Shown here piece after piece: positions 32,040 to 41,252 of a stretch of DNA of 64,000 bases. The position numbers were made by a program, and so were the translations under genes. The stretch spans positions 56,388 through 120,387 of the forward strand of contig JANQJF010000125.1 in the NCBI GenBank assembly GCA_028281765.1. The letters run 5' to 3'. This DNA is from Planctomycetota bacterium (GTDB lineage Bacteria > Planctomycetota > UBA1135 > UBA2386). The notes beneath the pieces were generated by a model. That model saw only the letters and a list, made by a program, of their open reading frames with translations. It did not search any database and was not told the origin of the DNA. Position 1 is the stretch's first letter. Every line of letters starts with the position of its first letter.

Positions 32040-34888
32040 CAACGGGATCTGCGGCGTGGTCGCAACACGATACGGAATCCGTACTCGCGCGAGACGGCCG
32101 TGGGATCTGCCGGTCGAAAACGTGTCAGCAAGAACGCGCTGGGATCGGACTCGAGCCACGAGCCACCGGCCAACCCGCGCTGCTGCTTTCCAGCGTCGAT
32201 GAACAACTCGCACCACTCCGCGGCGCTGCCCGCCATGTCGAACACGCCGTACGGGGACTCGTCGACAGGGTAGCTGAGAACGGGCTCGGCGGCGGATCGG
32301 AGGGACGCGAATCGCGACTTAGCGTCTCGTGCGTGCCAGTGGTCGCCGAATGAATAGCGTCTTCTGGCGCGGCCCATGCCGTAACCCGAGCCGGCGGCGC
32401 GCCACTCTTCGGGGGTCGGGAAGCCGTACTTGTAGGGCCGTTCGTCGATCTTCCAGTCCCCGCGCGTGCGCCGCAGCCACAGGGTGTACGCCCGCGCGTC
32501 GTTCCACGAGACGCCGAGCACAGGTTCGTGGGAGGGGGTGCCGTCCGGCATCGCGTAGCGACCGTCCGACTGTCGGGGCCAGTCTCCACCTCGGGAAAGC
32601 GACTGAAGCTGACGTGGCACACGGATCAGAGATGTCGCGGCATCGACCTCTGCGAGCGTGTTCGGATCGTTGAGGAACTCGAGGTACTCGCCGCAGGTCA
32701 CTTCCCGTTCGAACATGAAGAAATCGCGCCCGCTGTTGGGATGTGTGATGCGCGCGAATCCCGGTGGATCCGACGCGACAGGGACCAGCCGCAGTCGCAG
32801 CGCCGCGAGGCTCGGCTCGTCGCCGGTGTAGTGGTGAATGTGGATGGGAGTGATGAGGTCCGCGTAGCCGTCGAGTCTAAGCATCGCCACGTAGTCGCCG
32901 CTGGCGATCGGTCGTGGTGCGATCGGTGCCGTGCCGAGGTCGAGCGCTTCCCGCAGGTCGTGTGGGGCGGCGGTCGCTCGCCAATCCGGAGGTTCCGAGA
33001 TCGACACTTCGAGCACGTCGGTTCCTCGTAACAACGTGACGGGTGTGTCGGGTGGAGGGGGCGTGTGCTCCGGAAGAGCGTCGACGTCGCGACCCGCGAT
33101 GCGAAAGACGAGGTCGCCACGTTCGAGCGTGCCGGAACTCTGGCGCACGCGCAGGGCGAGCCGTCCGCACAGTCGAGGCGGGCCTTCGATCGGTGCGGGT
33201 ACGAGGCGCCGTGAATAGGAGTCGTCGCGCACGTCCGCGAGCCGTCGCAATCTCCAGAGGTAGACGCGTGCTCCCGGCGGGTCGGATTCGATGGTGAGCG
33301 GTGTGTTGCCGTGCACGTGATCGGTCCACTCCCCGGTTCGGTCGAACCGGGTGACCGTCTGTCGAAACAGCTGCGCGGTCTTCGTGTTGTCCTTGCTCGC
33401 GTGATGCGAGAACCAGCGTTCGTAGTAGAAGCGCGCCCATACCTCGTCGATCGCGGCGGAGTCCGGATCGAAGCGCCGGGCGCGAGCCATGAGTTCGACG
33501 ATCGATGCCAGGGCCGCCTCGTGCTCGCCGAAGTGTCGCTCCAACTCCGTCTGGCATCGGAGCAGATCGCGATTCTCATCGTCGTCGAGCCAGCGGCGAC
33601 GAGACGCGTGCTGCAACGCGTCGAGTCGTTCGACCGTTCGGCTCGCGGCGAACCGCCGGGCGATCATCGCGTTGATTCGCTCGTGCGCTTCGGCGACGAG
33701 TTCGCTCGCGGTCGAACGGGCTTCCGCGAGGTTGCTCGCATGATTCCACGCAAGCGTGATCGTCACTGCCGCGATGATAGCGAGCGAGCCGATCAGAGAT
33801 GTCGCCGCGAGCCTGTTGCGCCGCGCCCACTTCGCGAGACGTGCAGGAGCGCCCGGTGGACGCGCTCGAATCGGGCGAAGTTCCGAGACCGCCTGGATGT
33901 CCGCACCGAAGTCCGCGATGTCGTCGTAGCGACGGGAAGGTGTGCGTTCGAGGGCCTTCATCACGACGGTTTCGAGGTCGCGAGGCAGGGATCCCTCGAG
34001 CTGGCGCAGCGGCCGAACGGCACCGGCCATGATCTGGTGGAGGAGTTGCTCGACGGACCTCGCATCGTGAGGCGTTGCGTTGGTCAAGCTCTCGTAGGCC
34101 GTGACCGCCAATGAGTACTGGTCGCTCGCTGGGGAGACTCGATCTCGTTCGCCCGAGAGCTGCTCCGGCGAACAATACGCCGGTGACCCGGCGAACGAGC
34201 TCGTCAGCGTGGGGGCCGTGCTCTCGATGTCCCGTGCGAGTCCGAAGTCGAGCAAGATCGCGCGGCCCCGTGGATTGATGCGGACGTTCGACGGCTTGAC
34301 GTCGCGATGGAGCACGCCTTGATCGTGAGCAGTCGCGAGGGCGTCCGCGAGCTCTGCGATCCAGGCGAGCACATCGCGAACTGGAAGCCTTAGCCCGCTC
34401 TCTTTGGCCGCGGCGATCTTGGCGTCCAGGCTTTCGCCCGGGACAAGCTCCATCGCGAGGAAGTGGACCCCGTCCTGCTCGCCGAATTCGTAGATGGTCA
34501 CGATGTTCGGATGCCGGAGCTTGGCGATCGCGCGTGCCTCTCGTCCGAGCCGTTCGATGGCACTCGGCGATGTCGCGAACTCGGGGCGGAGGACCTTGAC
34601 AGCGGCGTGTCGTCCGAGTCCGACGTGCTCGGCGACGTAGACGATGCCCATTCCGCCCTCGCCGAGCCGTTGCAGCAGCCGGTACTCGCCCAGCGTCTCG
34701 AACGGAAGGTCCGCGGTGGCGCAATCGATGCCGACGAGGTCGCGCACGCCAGCGAGCCACGAGCGCAGCGGAGAGTTCTGTCGGCCGTGCCGAGCGCAGA
34801 ACTCGTCCGGATCCTCCAACTCGCCTCGCAGTGCGGCGTCGAGATAGGCGTCGTAGAGCCGTTCGTCGGTGTCGACGGGGTCGGGCAT
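32039..34888 (-). CDS. Ser/Thr protein kinase with SUMF1/FGE-like C-terminus
   Basis: A 949-residue kinase starting at ATG 34888. The kinase domain (about 68-335) has GEGGMGIVY, Lys98, HRDVKPSN with Asp196, DFG at 214-216 and SPE. A membrane segment (AATSLIGSLAIIAAVTITLAW) lies near 375-395, then a helical region, a beta-rich region containing a PEGA-like stretch (PLTIESDPPGARVYLW), and an FGE-like domain in the last 200 residues (CGEYLEFLNDPN, PVLGVSWNDARAYTLWL, YGVFDMAGSAAEWC). That domain has no cysteines at the catalytic FGE positions. It is divergent from the hydrolase-sialidase gene, with 27 bases between the start codons. Confidence 0.92.
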   Translation of the reverse strand: MPDPVDTDERLYDAYLDAALRGELEDPDEFCARHGRQNSPLRSWLAGVRDLVGIDCATADLPFETLGEYRLLQRLGEGGMGIVYVAEHVGLGRHAAVKVLRPEFATSPSAIERLGREARAIAKLRHPNIVTIYEFGEQDGVHFLAMELVPGESLDAKIAAAKESGLRLPVRDVLAWIAELADALATAHDQGVLHRDVKPSNVRINPRGRAILLDFGLARDIESTAPTLTSSFAGSPAYCSPEQLSGERDRVSPASDQYSLAVTAYESLTNATPHDARSVEQLLHQIMAGAVRPLRQLEGSLPRDLETVVMKALERTPSRRYDDIADFGADIQAVSELRPIRARPPGAPARLAKWARRNRLAATSLIGSLAIIAAVTITLAWNHASNLAEARSTASELVAEAHERINAMIARRFAASRTVERLDALQHASRRRWLDDDENRDLLRCQTELERHFGEHEAALASIVELMARARRFDPDSAAIDEVWARFYYERWFSHHASKDNTKTAQLFRQTVTRFDRTGEWTDHVHGNTPLTIESDPPGARVYLWRLRRLADVRDDSYSRRLVPAPIEGPPRLCGRLALRVRQSSGTLERGDLVFRIAGRDVDALPEHTPPPPDTPVTLLRGTDVLEVSISEPPDWRATAAPHDLREALDLGTAPIAPRPIASGDYVAMLRLDGYADLITPIHIHHYTGDEPSLAALRLRLVPVASDPPGFARITHPNSGRDFFMFEREVTCGEYLEFLNDPNTLAEVDAATSLIRVPRQLQSLSRGGDWPRQSDGRYAMPDGTPSHEPVLGVSWNDARAYTLWLRRTRGDWKIDERPYKYGFPTPEEWRAAGSGYGMGRARRRYSFGDHWHARDAKSRFASLRSAAEPVLSYPVDESPYGVFDMAGSAAEWCELFIDAGKQQRGLAGGSWLESDPSAFLLTRFRPADPTAVSREYGFRIVLRPRRRSR

Positions 34889-34915
34889 CCGGCGCGGTAT
34901 CGTATCATCCGCACC

Positions 34916-37396
34916 ATGCGTCACCTCGCTTGCATGCGCTGCATCGCGATCCTCCTCGTTTTCTGCTTTGCTTCCCGAGCGCAGGAAGTTCCGAAGCAGG
35001 TCCTCGAGATCGGCGCTGGAGCCGCCGCCAAGATCGCCGCCTCCGCGGTGTTCCTTCAGGGGCGCACTGCTGAGTCCGTGCTCGACAACGAGTTCGCGCC
35101 TGAGGATCAGCTCGGGGCGTTGATGCGGCCGCTGCTGAAGATCGCCGTCGATCGGGACAACCGCTCGGTCACCGCGTCGCTGTTGGGTGCGTCCCGGACC
35201 GCGGTCTACCGAGACGGTCTCGGTGCGACTCTCGTGATCGATGGCGTGCTTCCCGAGAACGACCTCGCGGACGATGCGCAGAAGTCGCGGGTTCATGCGG
35301 ACGCGGCGTGGCCGACCGGGGATCGGGACGCGGTCGCCGATTCGCTCGATGACCTCGATCGCGAGGCGCTCGCGCGCGCGGTCGACGAGGCGTTCACCGG
35401 TCACGCGCCGCCGGCGAATCCGCGGACGCGCGGCGTCGTCGTCGTCTACGACGGCAGGATCGTCGCCGAGCGCTACGCCGATGGCTACTCCGCCGAAACT
35501 CCTCTCCACGGCTGGTCGATGAGCAAGAGTGTCGTCGACGCGCTGATCGGGATCCGCGTCGGGCAGGGCCGGCTGAAGCTCGGCCAGCCGACCAACTTGC
35601 AGCAGTGGCTCGATGCCGGGGACTCGCGCTCACTCCTCACGCTCGACCACATGCTTCGCATGAGTGCGGGGCTCGTCTGGGACGAGAACTACAGCGACTT
35701 GCTCGCGGATCCCGCACGCATGCTGTTCGGCGAGGCCGATGCGGCCGCGTTCGCCGCGGCGCGCAAGCCGGAGAGTACGCCGGGCTCCGTGTGGGAGTAC
35801 TCGAGCGGCACGTCGAACGTGGTCTGCCGCGTGCTGCGCGAGAGCTTCGAGTCCGACTCCGCGTACCACGCTTTCCCGCGCAAGGCGCTGTTCGACCGGA
35901 TCGGCATGCGCAACGCCGTGTTCGAGACCGACCCGTCCGGGACGTTCATCGGTTCGTCGATGGTGTATGCGTCGGCGCGCGACTGGGCGCGCTTCGGGAT
36001 GCTCTACCTGAACGACGGTGTGTGGGACGGCGAGCGCGTGCTGCCCGAGGGGTGGGTCCGCGCGAGCACGACTCCGACGAAAGGGGCGCCGCGCGGTCGC
36101 TACGGTCGCCACTGGTGGCTCAACGCGGGGGATGCCGCCGATCCGTCGAATCGGTCGTATCCGTCGTTGCCGCGCGACATGTTCTACGCGAGTGGCTACG
36201 AAGGTCAGATGGTCGCGGTCATTCCGTCACGGCGGGCCGTGATCGTGCGACTCGGGTGCACGAAGAACTGGAAGTCCTTCCGCGACGGTCGGTTCCTCTG
36301 CGACGTTCTCGCGGCGCTGCCGAAGCCCGTGTCGCGCGGCTACTCGATCCCGATCGTCGACTTGTCGGAGGAGACCGATCGCCAGGTGGTGGTCGATCGC
36401 GAGCCCGGGCAGTATCTCGGGCATCCGACGACCGTGCTGCTCGACGACGGCAAGACGGTGCTGTGCGTCTACCCGAAGGGACACGGCAAGGGTGGCATCG
36501 TCTACAAGCGTTCGGTCGATGGCGGCAAGACCTGGTCCGAACGGCTGCCGACGCCGACGAGCTGGGCGACGTCGCGCGAGGTGCCGACTCTCTACAAGGT
36601 CACCGGCGTGCATGACGAGCGACGGCTGATCATGTTCTCGGGGCTGCACCCGATTCGCATGGCGCGCTCCGAGGACGACGGTGAGTCCTGGACCGAACTC
36701 GAGCCGATCGGCGACTTCGGTGGAATCGTCGCGATGGGGGACGTCGTGCCGCTGAATGGCGGTCGACTGATGGCGCTGTTTCACGATGACGGACGCTTCC
36801 TGCGCAAGGGTGGCAAGCGCGCAAAGCCGCCGGTCTTCCACGTCTACAAGACCGAGAGCGACGACGGCGGTCTGACGTGGGGCGCGCCCGAGGTTATCGC
36901 GACTCATCCCGAGGCGCACCTGTGCGAGCCCGGTGCCGTGCGCTCGCCGGATGGCACGCAGATCGCCGTGCTGCTGCGCGAGAACTCGCGCAAGCTCAAC
37001 GGCTTCGTGATCTTCTCGAACGACGAGGGCGCAACGTGGACGAAACCGCGCATGCTGCCCGGTGCTTTGACCGGCGACCGGCACACCGCACGCTACGTTC
37101 CCGACGGTCGACTTTTCATCTCGTTCCGCGACACGACTCTGGAAAGCTCGACGAAGGGGGATTGGGTCGGCTGGCTCGGCACCTACGAGGACATCGTCGA
37201 AGGGCGCGAGGGTATCTGCCGCGTGCGGCTGATGGACAACAAGCACCGCTGGGACTGCGCCTATCCCGGCGTCGAAGTGCTGCCGGACGGCACGATCGTC
37301 ACGACGACCTATGGTCACTGGACGAAGGGCGAGAAGCCCTACATCGTCAGCGTGCGCCTACGCGCGGATGAGCTGATCGAACGCGCGAAGCGCTGA
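34916..37396 (+). CDS. Beta-lactamase-family serine hydrolase fused to sialidase-like BNR domain
   Basis: An 826-residue exported protein (signal CIAILLVFCFASRAQ). Residues about 150-480 form a class C beta-lactamase/penicillin-binding fold with the SxxK nucleophile at S201-M-S-K204 and a YSSG motif in place of Y-x-N. The last 330 residues form a sialidase-like six-bladed propeller with four Asp boxes (SVDGGKTW, SEDDGESW, ESDDGGLTW, SNDEGATW) and an RTC-type arginine pattern. It could combine an esterase or amidase activity with a glycan-recognition or glycosidase activity. The start is ATG 34916. The fusion is continuous with no stop or frame change between domains. Confidence 0.9.
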   Translation: MRHLACMRCIAILLVFCFASRAQEVPKQVLEIGAGAAAKIAASAVFLQGRTAESVLDNEFAPEDQLGALMRPLLKIAVDRDNRSVTASLLGASRTAVYRDGLGATLVIDGVLPENDLADDAQKSRVHADAAWPTGDRDAVADSLDDLDREALARAVDEAFTGHAPPANPRTRGVVVVYDGRIVAERYADGYSAETPLHGWSMSKSVVDALIGIRVGQGRLKLGQPTNLQQWLDAGDSRSLLTLDHMLRMSAGLVWDENYSDLLADPARMLFGEADAAAFAAARKPESTPGSVWEYSSGTSNVVCRVLRESFESDSAYHAFPRKALFDRIGMRNAVFETDPSGTFIGSSMVYASARDWARFGMLYLNDGVWDGERVLPEGWVRASTTPTKGAPRGRYGRHWWLNAGDAADPSNRSYPSLPRDMFYASGYEGQMVAVIPSRRAVIVRLGCTKNWKSFRDGRFLCDVLAALPKPVSRGYSIPIVDLSEETDRQVVVDREPGQYLGHPTTVLLDDGKTVLCVYPKGHGKGGIVYKRSVDGGKTWSERLPTPTSWATSREVPTLYKVTGVHDERRLIMFSGLHPIRMARSEDDGESWTELEPIGDFGGIVAMGDVVPLNGGRLMALFHDDGRFLRKGGKRAKPPVFHVYKTESDDGGLTWGAPEVIATHPEAHLCEPGAVRSPDGTQIAVLLRENSRKLNGFVIFSNDEGATWTKPRMLPGALTGDRHTARYVPDGRLFISFRDTTLESSTKGDWVGWLGTYEDIVEGREGICRVRLMDNKHRWDCAYPGVEVLPDGTIVTTTYGHWTKGEKPYIVSVRLRADELIERAKR

Positions 37397-37417
37397 GCGG
37401 CTACTCGATTCGGCCTG

Positions 37418-38941
37418 CTAGTCGATCCGGAAGGCCGTGCCGTTCGACAGCTTGAATTGGCCTTGCCACACCGACAGCACCTGCGTGTGCACCTCGAACC
37501 CGCCTGCGGGCGACGCGAGGTCGAGGGTCGCGGTGCCGATGATGTTCGTGCTGCCCAGGGGCACCGACACGAGGTTCGGCAGCGCCGGCCACAGGAACTC
37601 GAATCCGATCACGCTGAGGTCGACGAGTGGGACGGCCGGAGCGAGGTTCAGGAACAGTCCGACCGGCGAGTTCGGATCGGCAATGATCGTCAGCGTCGCG
37701 TTTTGGTTCGGCTGCACCGAGTCCGAGCTCACCGACAGCAACGGCGCGGCGCGCGGCGCGATGCCGACGCTGCCCCAAATGTCCGCGCCGCCGGTCACCG
37801 TGCGCGTCGCTTGGCCGAAGCTGAACGCGGACGCCGTCACCGAGTACGAGTAGGTCCCGGGCGAAAGGATGAACTCGAAGTAGCCGGTCGAGTTCGTCGT
37901 CGTGAACGTGCCGTCGCCGAGGCCGACAGTCGCGTTCTGGAGCGGTGCGCTCGTGCCGATCGACGAGTCGTATACGATGCCGCGCAGGCGACCGGTCGTG
38001 ACCGGGTCGTGCGGCGTGAAGCCGTGGTGGGCCTGCAGCGCATACAGCATGTGTCGCGCCATCGTCTGTCGTTCGTTCGGATCCGCCATGACCGCGGCGT
38101 CACCGACGTTCGAAATGAACCCGCCCTCGAGGAGGGCTGCCGGCATCGCGGTGTTCGCGAGCACGAAGAAGTTGGCGGTCTTCACGCCGCGGTCGGTGAG
38201 GTTCCAGGCCGCGAGCGCCTCGGCCTGCACGCGATTGCGCAGCGCGCCGGCCGTCGACGTCGCGACGCTCGGGTGGCAGAAGGTCTCCGTGCCGTTCGCG
38301 GACGGGTTGCTGAACGCGTTCATGTGGACCGACAGGAACGACGTCGCGCCAAATGCGTTGGCGGCGTTCACACGCGCGGACAGGCTGACCGTCGTGTCGA
38401 TCGACCGCGTCATCAGCACGTCCCAGTTGCCGCCGCCACTCGTGTCGTCCGTGTCGGCGATCAGCAGCGCTTCGAGCCGCAGCGAGACGTCGAGGTTGAT
38501 GTCGTCTTCTTGTAGTCCGTTGCCGAGCGCGCCCGGATCGGAACCACCGTGGCCCGGATCGATCGTCAGCTTGATCGCGGGGCCGGAGCCCTGCGCGGTC
38601 GCGGGTGCCATCGCGGGCACGCGTTCTCCCGGCTGCGCCGGTCGCGGGACGATCGTGCCCGGGTCGAGCACCCAAGTCGCGCGCGAGACCTCGACGTGCT
38701 CATGGTCGACGGAACGCACGAAGTACAGGCGCCCGGTCGCGTCGAAGCGCGGCTCGCTGGCGTTTCCGAGCACGAGGTCACCGCCGGGGTTCGCGCGCCA
38801 GTCCCGCACGACGAGTCCGTCCGTGGACGAGTGCCACGCCGTTGCGGCCGTCGACGGGCTCGAGGCCAAGTAGACCTCGCGGACTTGGGCGGACAGCGGG
38901 CTGGCAGCGGCGGCGAGCGACGCCAGGAGGAGAGTGCGCAT
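37418..38941 (-). CDS. Exported N-acetylmuramoyl-L-alanine amidase (Amidase_3)
   Basis: A 507-residue secreted zinc amidase that would cleave the amide bond between muramic acid and the stem peptide. The signal is TLLLASLAAAASPLSA. The catalytic domain (about 123-310) has His131 (DPGHGGSDPGA), a Glu in QEDDINL, His206 (SVHMNAF) and the catalytic Glu272 (LLEGGFISN). A carboxypeptidase-regulatory-like beta domain follows (LRGIVYDSSIGTSAPLQNAT) and the tail ends WQGQFKLSNGTAFRID, related to the terminal module of neighbouring exported proteins. ATG 38941 is chosen; longer upstream frames are low-complexity. It converges on the sialidase fusion gene. Confidence 0.92.
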   Translation of the reverse strand: MRTLLLASLAAAASPLSAQVREVYLASSPSTAATAWHSSTDGLVVRDWRANPGGDLVLGNASEPRFDATGRLYFVRSVDHEHVEVSRATWVLDPGTIVPRPAQPGERVPAMAPATAQGSGPAIKLTIDPGHGGSDPGALGNGLQEDDINLDVSLRLEALLIADTDDTSGGGNWDVLMTRSIDTTVSLSARVNAANAFGATSFLSVHMNAFSNPSANGTETFCHPSVATSTAGALRNRVQAEALAAWNLTDRGVKTANFFVLANTAMPAALLEGGFISNVGDAAVMADPNERQTMARHMLYALQAHHGFTPHDPVTTGRLRGIVYDSSIGTSAPLQNATVGLGDGTFTTTNSTGYFEFILSPGTYSYSVTASAFSFGQATRTVTGGADIWGSVGIAPRAAPLLSVSSDSVQPNQNATLTIIADPNSPVGLFLNLAPAVPLVDLSVIGFEFLWPALPNLVSVPLGSTNIIGTATLDLASPAGGFEVHTQVLSVWQGQFKLSNGTAFRID

Positions 38942-39025
38942 GCCGGTGAGGATAGCGGGAACTGGCCGTGTCCGGCACCTCCCGCGATCCTTCGATGCGA
39001 AGGCCCGGCGCGATACCGTCTGGGC

Positions 39026-39418
39026 ATGTTGCTCGACGACCCCCGGGTGCGAGAGGGACTGCGACTCCTGCAGGCGCGGGAGTGGTACGCGGCGCACGAC
39101 GCGCTCGAGGCCGCGTGGCTCGACGCGAACGGCGATACGCGCCGCTTCCTGCAGGGCATGATCCACGCCGCCGTGTCCTTCGAGCACCTGCGCCGCGGCA
39201 ATCCGAGAGGCGCTTCGAGCCAATGGCAGAAGGCGCGGGAGAAGCTGGGGGCGATCGATCCCGCCGAGAGCGGGATCGACGTGGGAACGTGGGTGGGGGA
39301 GATCGCGGCGTTCTACGATTCGATCAGTCTTGAGAAGCGTGTCGAGGTGCAGCGTCGTGGGGTGGACGACGCTGCGCTGCCGCCGGGGGAGAGCTGGCCG
39401 ATTCCGCGTGTCTTGTGA
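39026..39418 (+). CDS. DUF309 protein
   Basis: A 130-residue soluble protein of family DUF309, of unknown biochemical role. The family signature is present: GLRLLQAREWYAAHDALEAAW followed by TRRFLQGMIHAAVSFEHLRRGN and a C-terminal helix pair (SQWQKAREKLGAI). The start is ATG 39026. It is divergent from the amidase gene (84 bases apart) and converges on the esterase gene with only one base between the stop codons, so read-through transcription is likely in one or both directions. Confidence 0.88.
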   Translation: MLLDDPRVREGLRLLQAREWYAAHDALEAAWLDANGDTRRFLQGMIHAAVSFEHLRRGNPRGASSQWQKAREKLGAIDPAESGIDVGTWVGEIAAFYDSISLEKRVEVQRRGVDDAALPPGESWPIPRVL

Positions 39419-39419
39419 C

Positions 39420-40697
39420 TCAATCGACCAGGTGTCGATCCGCGAAGTCGAGGTAGCGCTCCCAATCCCAATCCGTCAGGTCGTGCTTGCCCGTGCGCAG
39501 GTGGTAGCCCATCGCGCCCGTCACCGGTTCGTCGGCGTTCGGCATGGCTTGCACCGTGAGCCCCTCGACACCGAGCAGTTCGTACACCGGACTCGCATGC
39601 TTCAGCGCGAGGAACTCACCGCGCGGGTCCGCCCAACGGTCCTTCGTCGCGCTCGCGACGTAGACCGGGCGGGGCGCGACGAGGGCGAGCAGCATGTGCT
39701 GGTCGACGGGGAGCGCAGTTTCGTCGCCGCTGTAGCGGTTGAAGTTGTCGCAGAACCAGTGCGGGAAGACCTTGTTGATCCGCGCGACCGTTTCGCCGAA
39801 GGCGCGACGGGACAGCGCGGCGCCGCCGCAGCCGGAGTTGTTCGAGATCGTGAGCGCGAAGCGCTCGTCGCACGCGCCCGCCCAGAGCGCGGTCTTGCCG
39901 AGGCGGGAGTGGCCGAGCACCGCCACCCGTTCGTGGTCGACGGTCGGCTCGAGCGCGAACCAATCGAGCGCCCGACTCAGGCCCCAGGCCCATGCGCCGA
40001 TCGTGCCCCATTCGTCGGGCTTCGGCTTCGTCTGCCCGTCTTCGTAGAACAGAGGATGCACGCCGTTCTGGAATCCGTCGTCGAAGTCCGGGTCGAGGTC
40101 GCCGCAGTAGATCGTCGCGAGGCCGTAGCCCCGCGCGAGGATACGCTCGATAGGCCAGCGATGCGCGCGGAAGCCGCGCTCGCGTTGCGCCCTCTTGAAG
40201 CGCGGGCGGTCGAGCGTGAGTTGGGGAGAGGCGACGACCGCAGGATCCGAAGTGATCGAGGGGTTGCCGTAGAAGTTGAGGGCGAGGAACACGGGGTGCG
40301 CCCCGGGTTCCTTCGGTAGGTAGAGCAAGATGTCCATCGACGGCGCGTCCTCGTCTCGGGCGAAACGAATGTGCACCTGCTTGCGAGTCGCGGCGCCGTC
40401 GAAGGCCGAGCCAGCCTCGATCTCTCGAATTCGCAGTGACGGCGGCGGCTCGGGCATACGGCCGTAGACGTGCTCTTCGAAGAGAGCCAGGACTTCGCCG
40501 CGCCGTTTCGTGCGCCAGTCGTCGGCGTCCTCGATGGCCGTGCCGTCAGCGAACCGAAGGAGCTCGGGCAACTCGAAGGCCGGCACCTTGGCTTCGTCGT
40601 AGTTGGCCTGGGACGTCGCGGTCGAGGACAGGCCGGCCCACAGCATCAGGGGCCGCCACCAGCGCGAAGTTTCGAGGGGGAGCACGGTGCACGACAT
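39420..40697 (-). CDS. CE15-like glucuronoyl esterase
   Basis: A 425-residue alpha/beta hydrolase most like bacterial CE15 4-O-methyl-glucuronoyl methylesterases. The nucleophile Ser264 is in GHSRLGKTALWAGACDERFA, where fungal enzymes have GCSRxGK. The N-terminal part (LLYLPKEPGAHPVFLALNFYGN) and the substrate-loop region (FPHWFCDNF) fit the family; the terminal acid/base His is likely in YHLRTGKHDLTDWDW. It may act on esters of glucuronic acid in plant-type cell-wall glycans or related marine polysaccharides. A weak signal-like stretch (LMLWAGLSSTATSQA) suggests export. The neighbouring genes do not define a polysaccharide-utilisation cluster. Confidence 0.83.
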   Translation of the reverse strand: MSCTVLPLETSRWWRPLMLWAGLSSTATSQANYDEAKVPAFELPELLRFADGTAIEDADDWRTKRRGEVLALFEEHVYGRMPEPPPSLRIREIEAGSAFDGAATRKQVHIRFARDEDAPSMDILLYLPKEPGAHPVFLALNFYGNPSITSDPAVVASPQLTLDRPRFKRAQRERGFRAHRWPIERILARGYGLATIYCGDLDPDFDDGFQNGVHPLFYEDGQTKPKPDEWGTIGAWAWGLSRALDWFALEPTVDHERVAVLGHSRLGKTALWAGACDERFALTISNNSGCGGAALSRRAFGETVARINKVFPHWFCDNFNRYSGDETALPVDQHMLLALVAPRPVYVASATKDRWADPRGEFLALKHASPVYELLGVEGLTVQAMPNADEPVTGAMGYHLRTGKHDLTDWDWERYLDFADRHLVD

Positions 40698-40759
40698 TAT
40701 CGAGCGGCGGGCGGCGGGTTTTTCGGGTCGCGTCCTCGTTCTTTGCGCTGGGTCCCGGC

Positions 40760-41158
40760 ATGCAGCCCGTCGCCCATTCGCAGCGTTCGCTCTCTTCCGA
40801 TGAATCGACGCCCGGCCTCGTGCTGGTGTCTCGACGAGGGCGATCGGCCGGGCCGCGGCACCACGAATTCGATCGGCTCTGCACCCAGGCCGATCGCCTC
40901 GTGGAGTCTCGATTCGTCGACGGGCGGTCCGTGCAGATGCGGCGCGTCGAACGGCTCCTCGGTCGCGTCGGCGCCGCGCGACTCGAGCTGGCCCGGCGCG
41001 GCCGCGGGGGAGATGCCGCGGATCGGGCGCTGGCAGTGGCCGAATCCGGCCTGCACTCCTTGAGTCGAACGTGGGAGGGGCGTGCGTCTCGACGGCTCGA
41101 GTGGATCATCATCGGATTGATCGCGGCCGACATCGTGATCCATCTGCTGTGGCCGTAG
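40760..41158 (+). CDS. Tail-anchored protein resembling the end of DUF155 (RMD1) proteins
   Basis: A 132-residue open frame from ATG 40760. The last part (ASRRLEWIIIGLIAADIVIHLLWP) closely resembles the terminal helix of DUF155/RMD1-family proteins, which also end in a LEWIII-type membrane anchor, and the preceding helix (RRVERLLGRVGAARLELARR) fits too. The larger N-terminal DUF155 domain is absent, and the first 50 residues are not recognised. It could be a true short gene or a remnant of a 5'-truncated one. It is divergent from the esterase gene, 62 bases from that gene's start. Confidence 0.5.
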   Translation: MQPVAHSQRSLSSDESTPGLVLVSRRGRSAGPRHHEFDRLCTQADRLVESRFVDGRSVQMRRVERLLGRVGAARLELARRGRGGDAADRALAVAESGLHSLSRTWEGRASRRLEWIIIGLIAADIVIHLLWP

Positions 41159-41252
41159 CGGTTCGACGACGGGCGCACGCGACTCGGCGCGCCGCAATGC
41201 GCACCGCGCGAGTCTTGTAGACATTCGGGGTCGTGTCGAAAACTGACTCACG

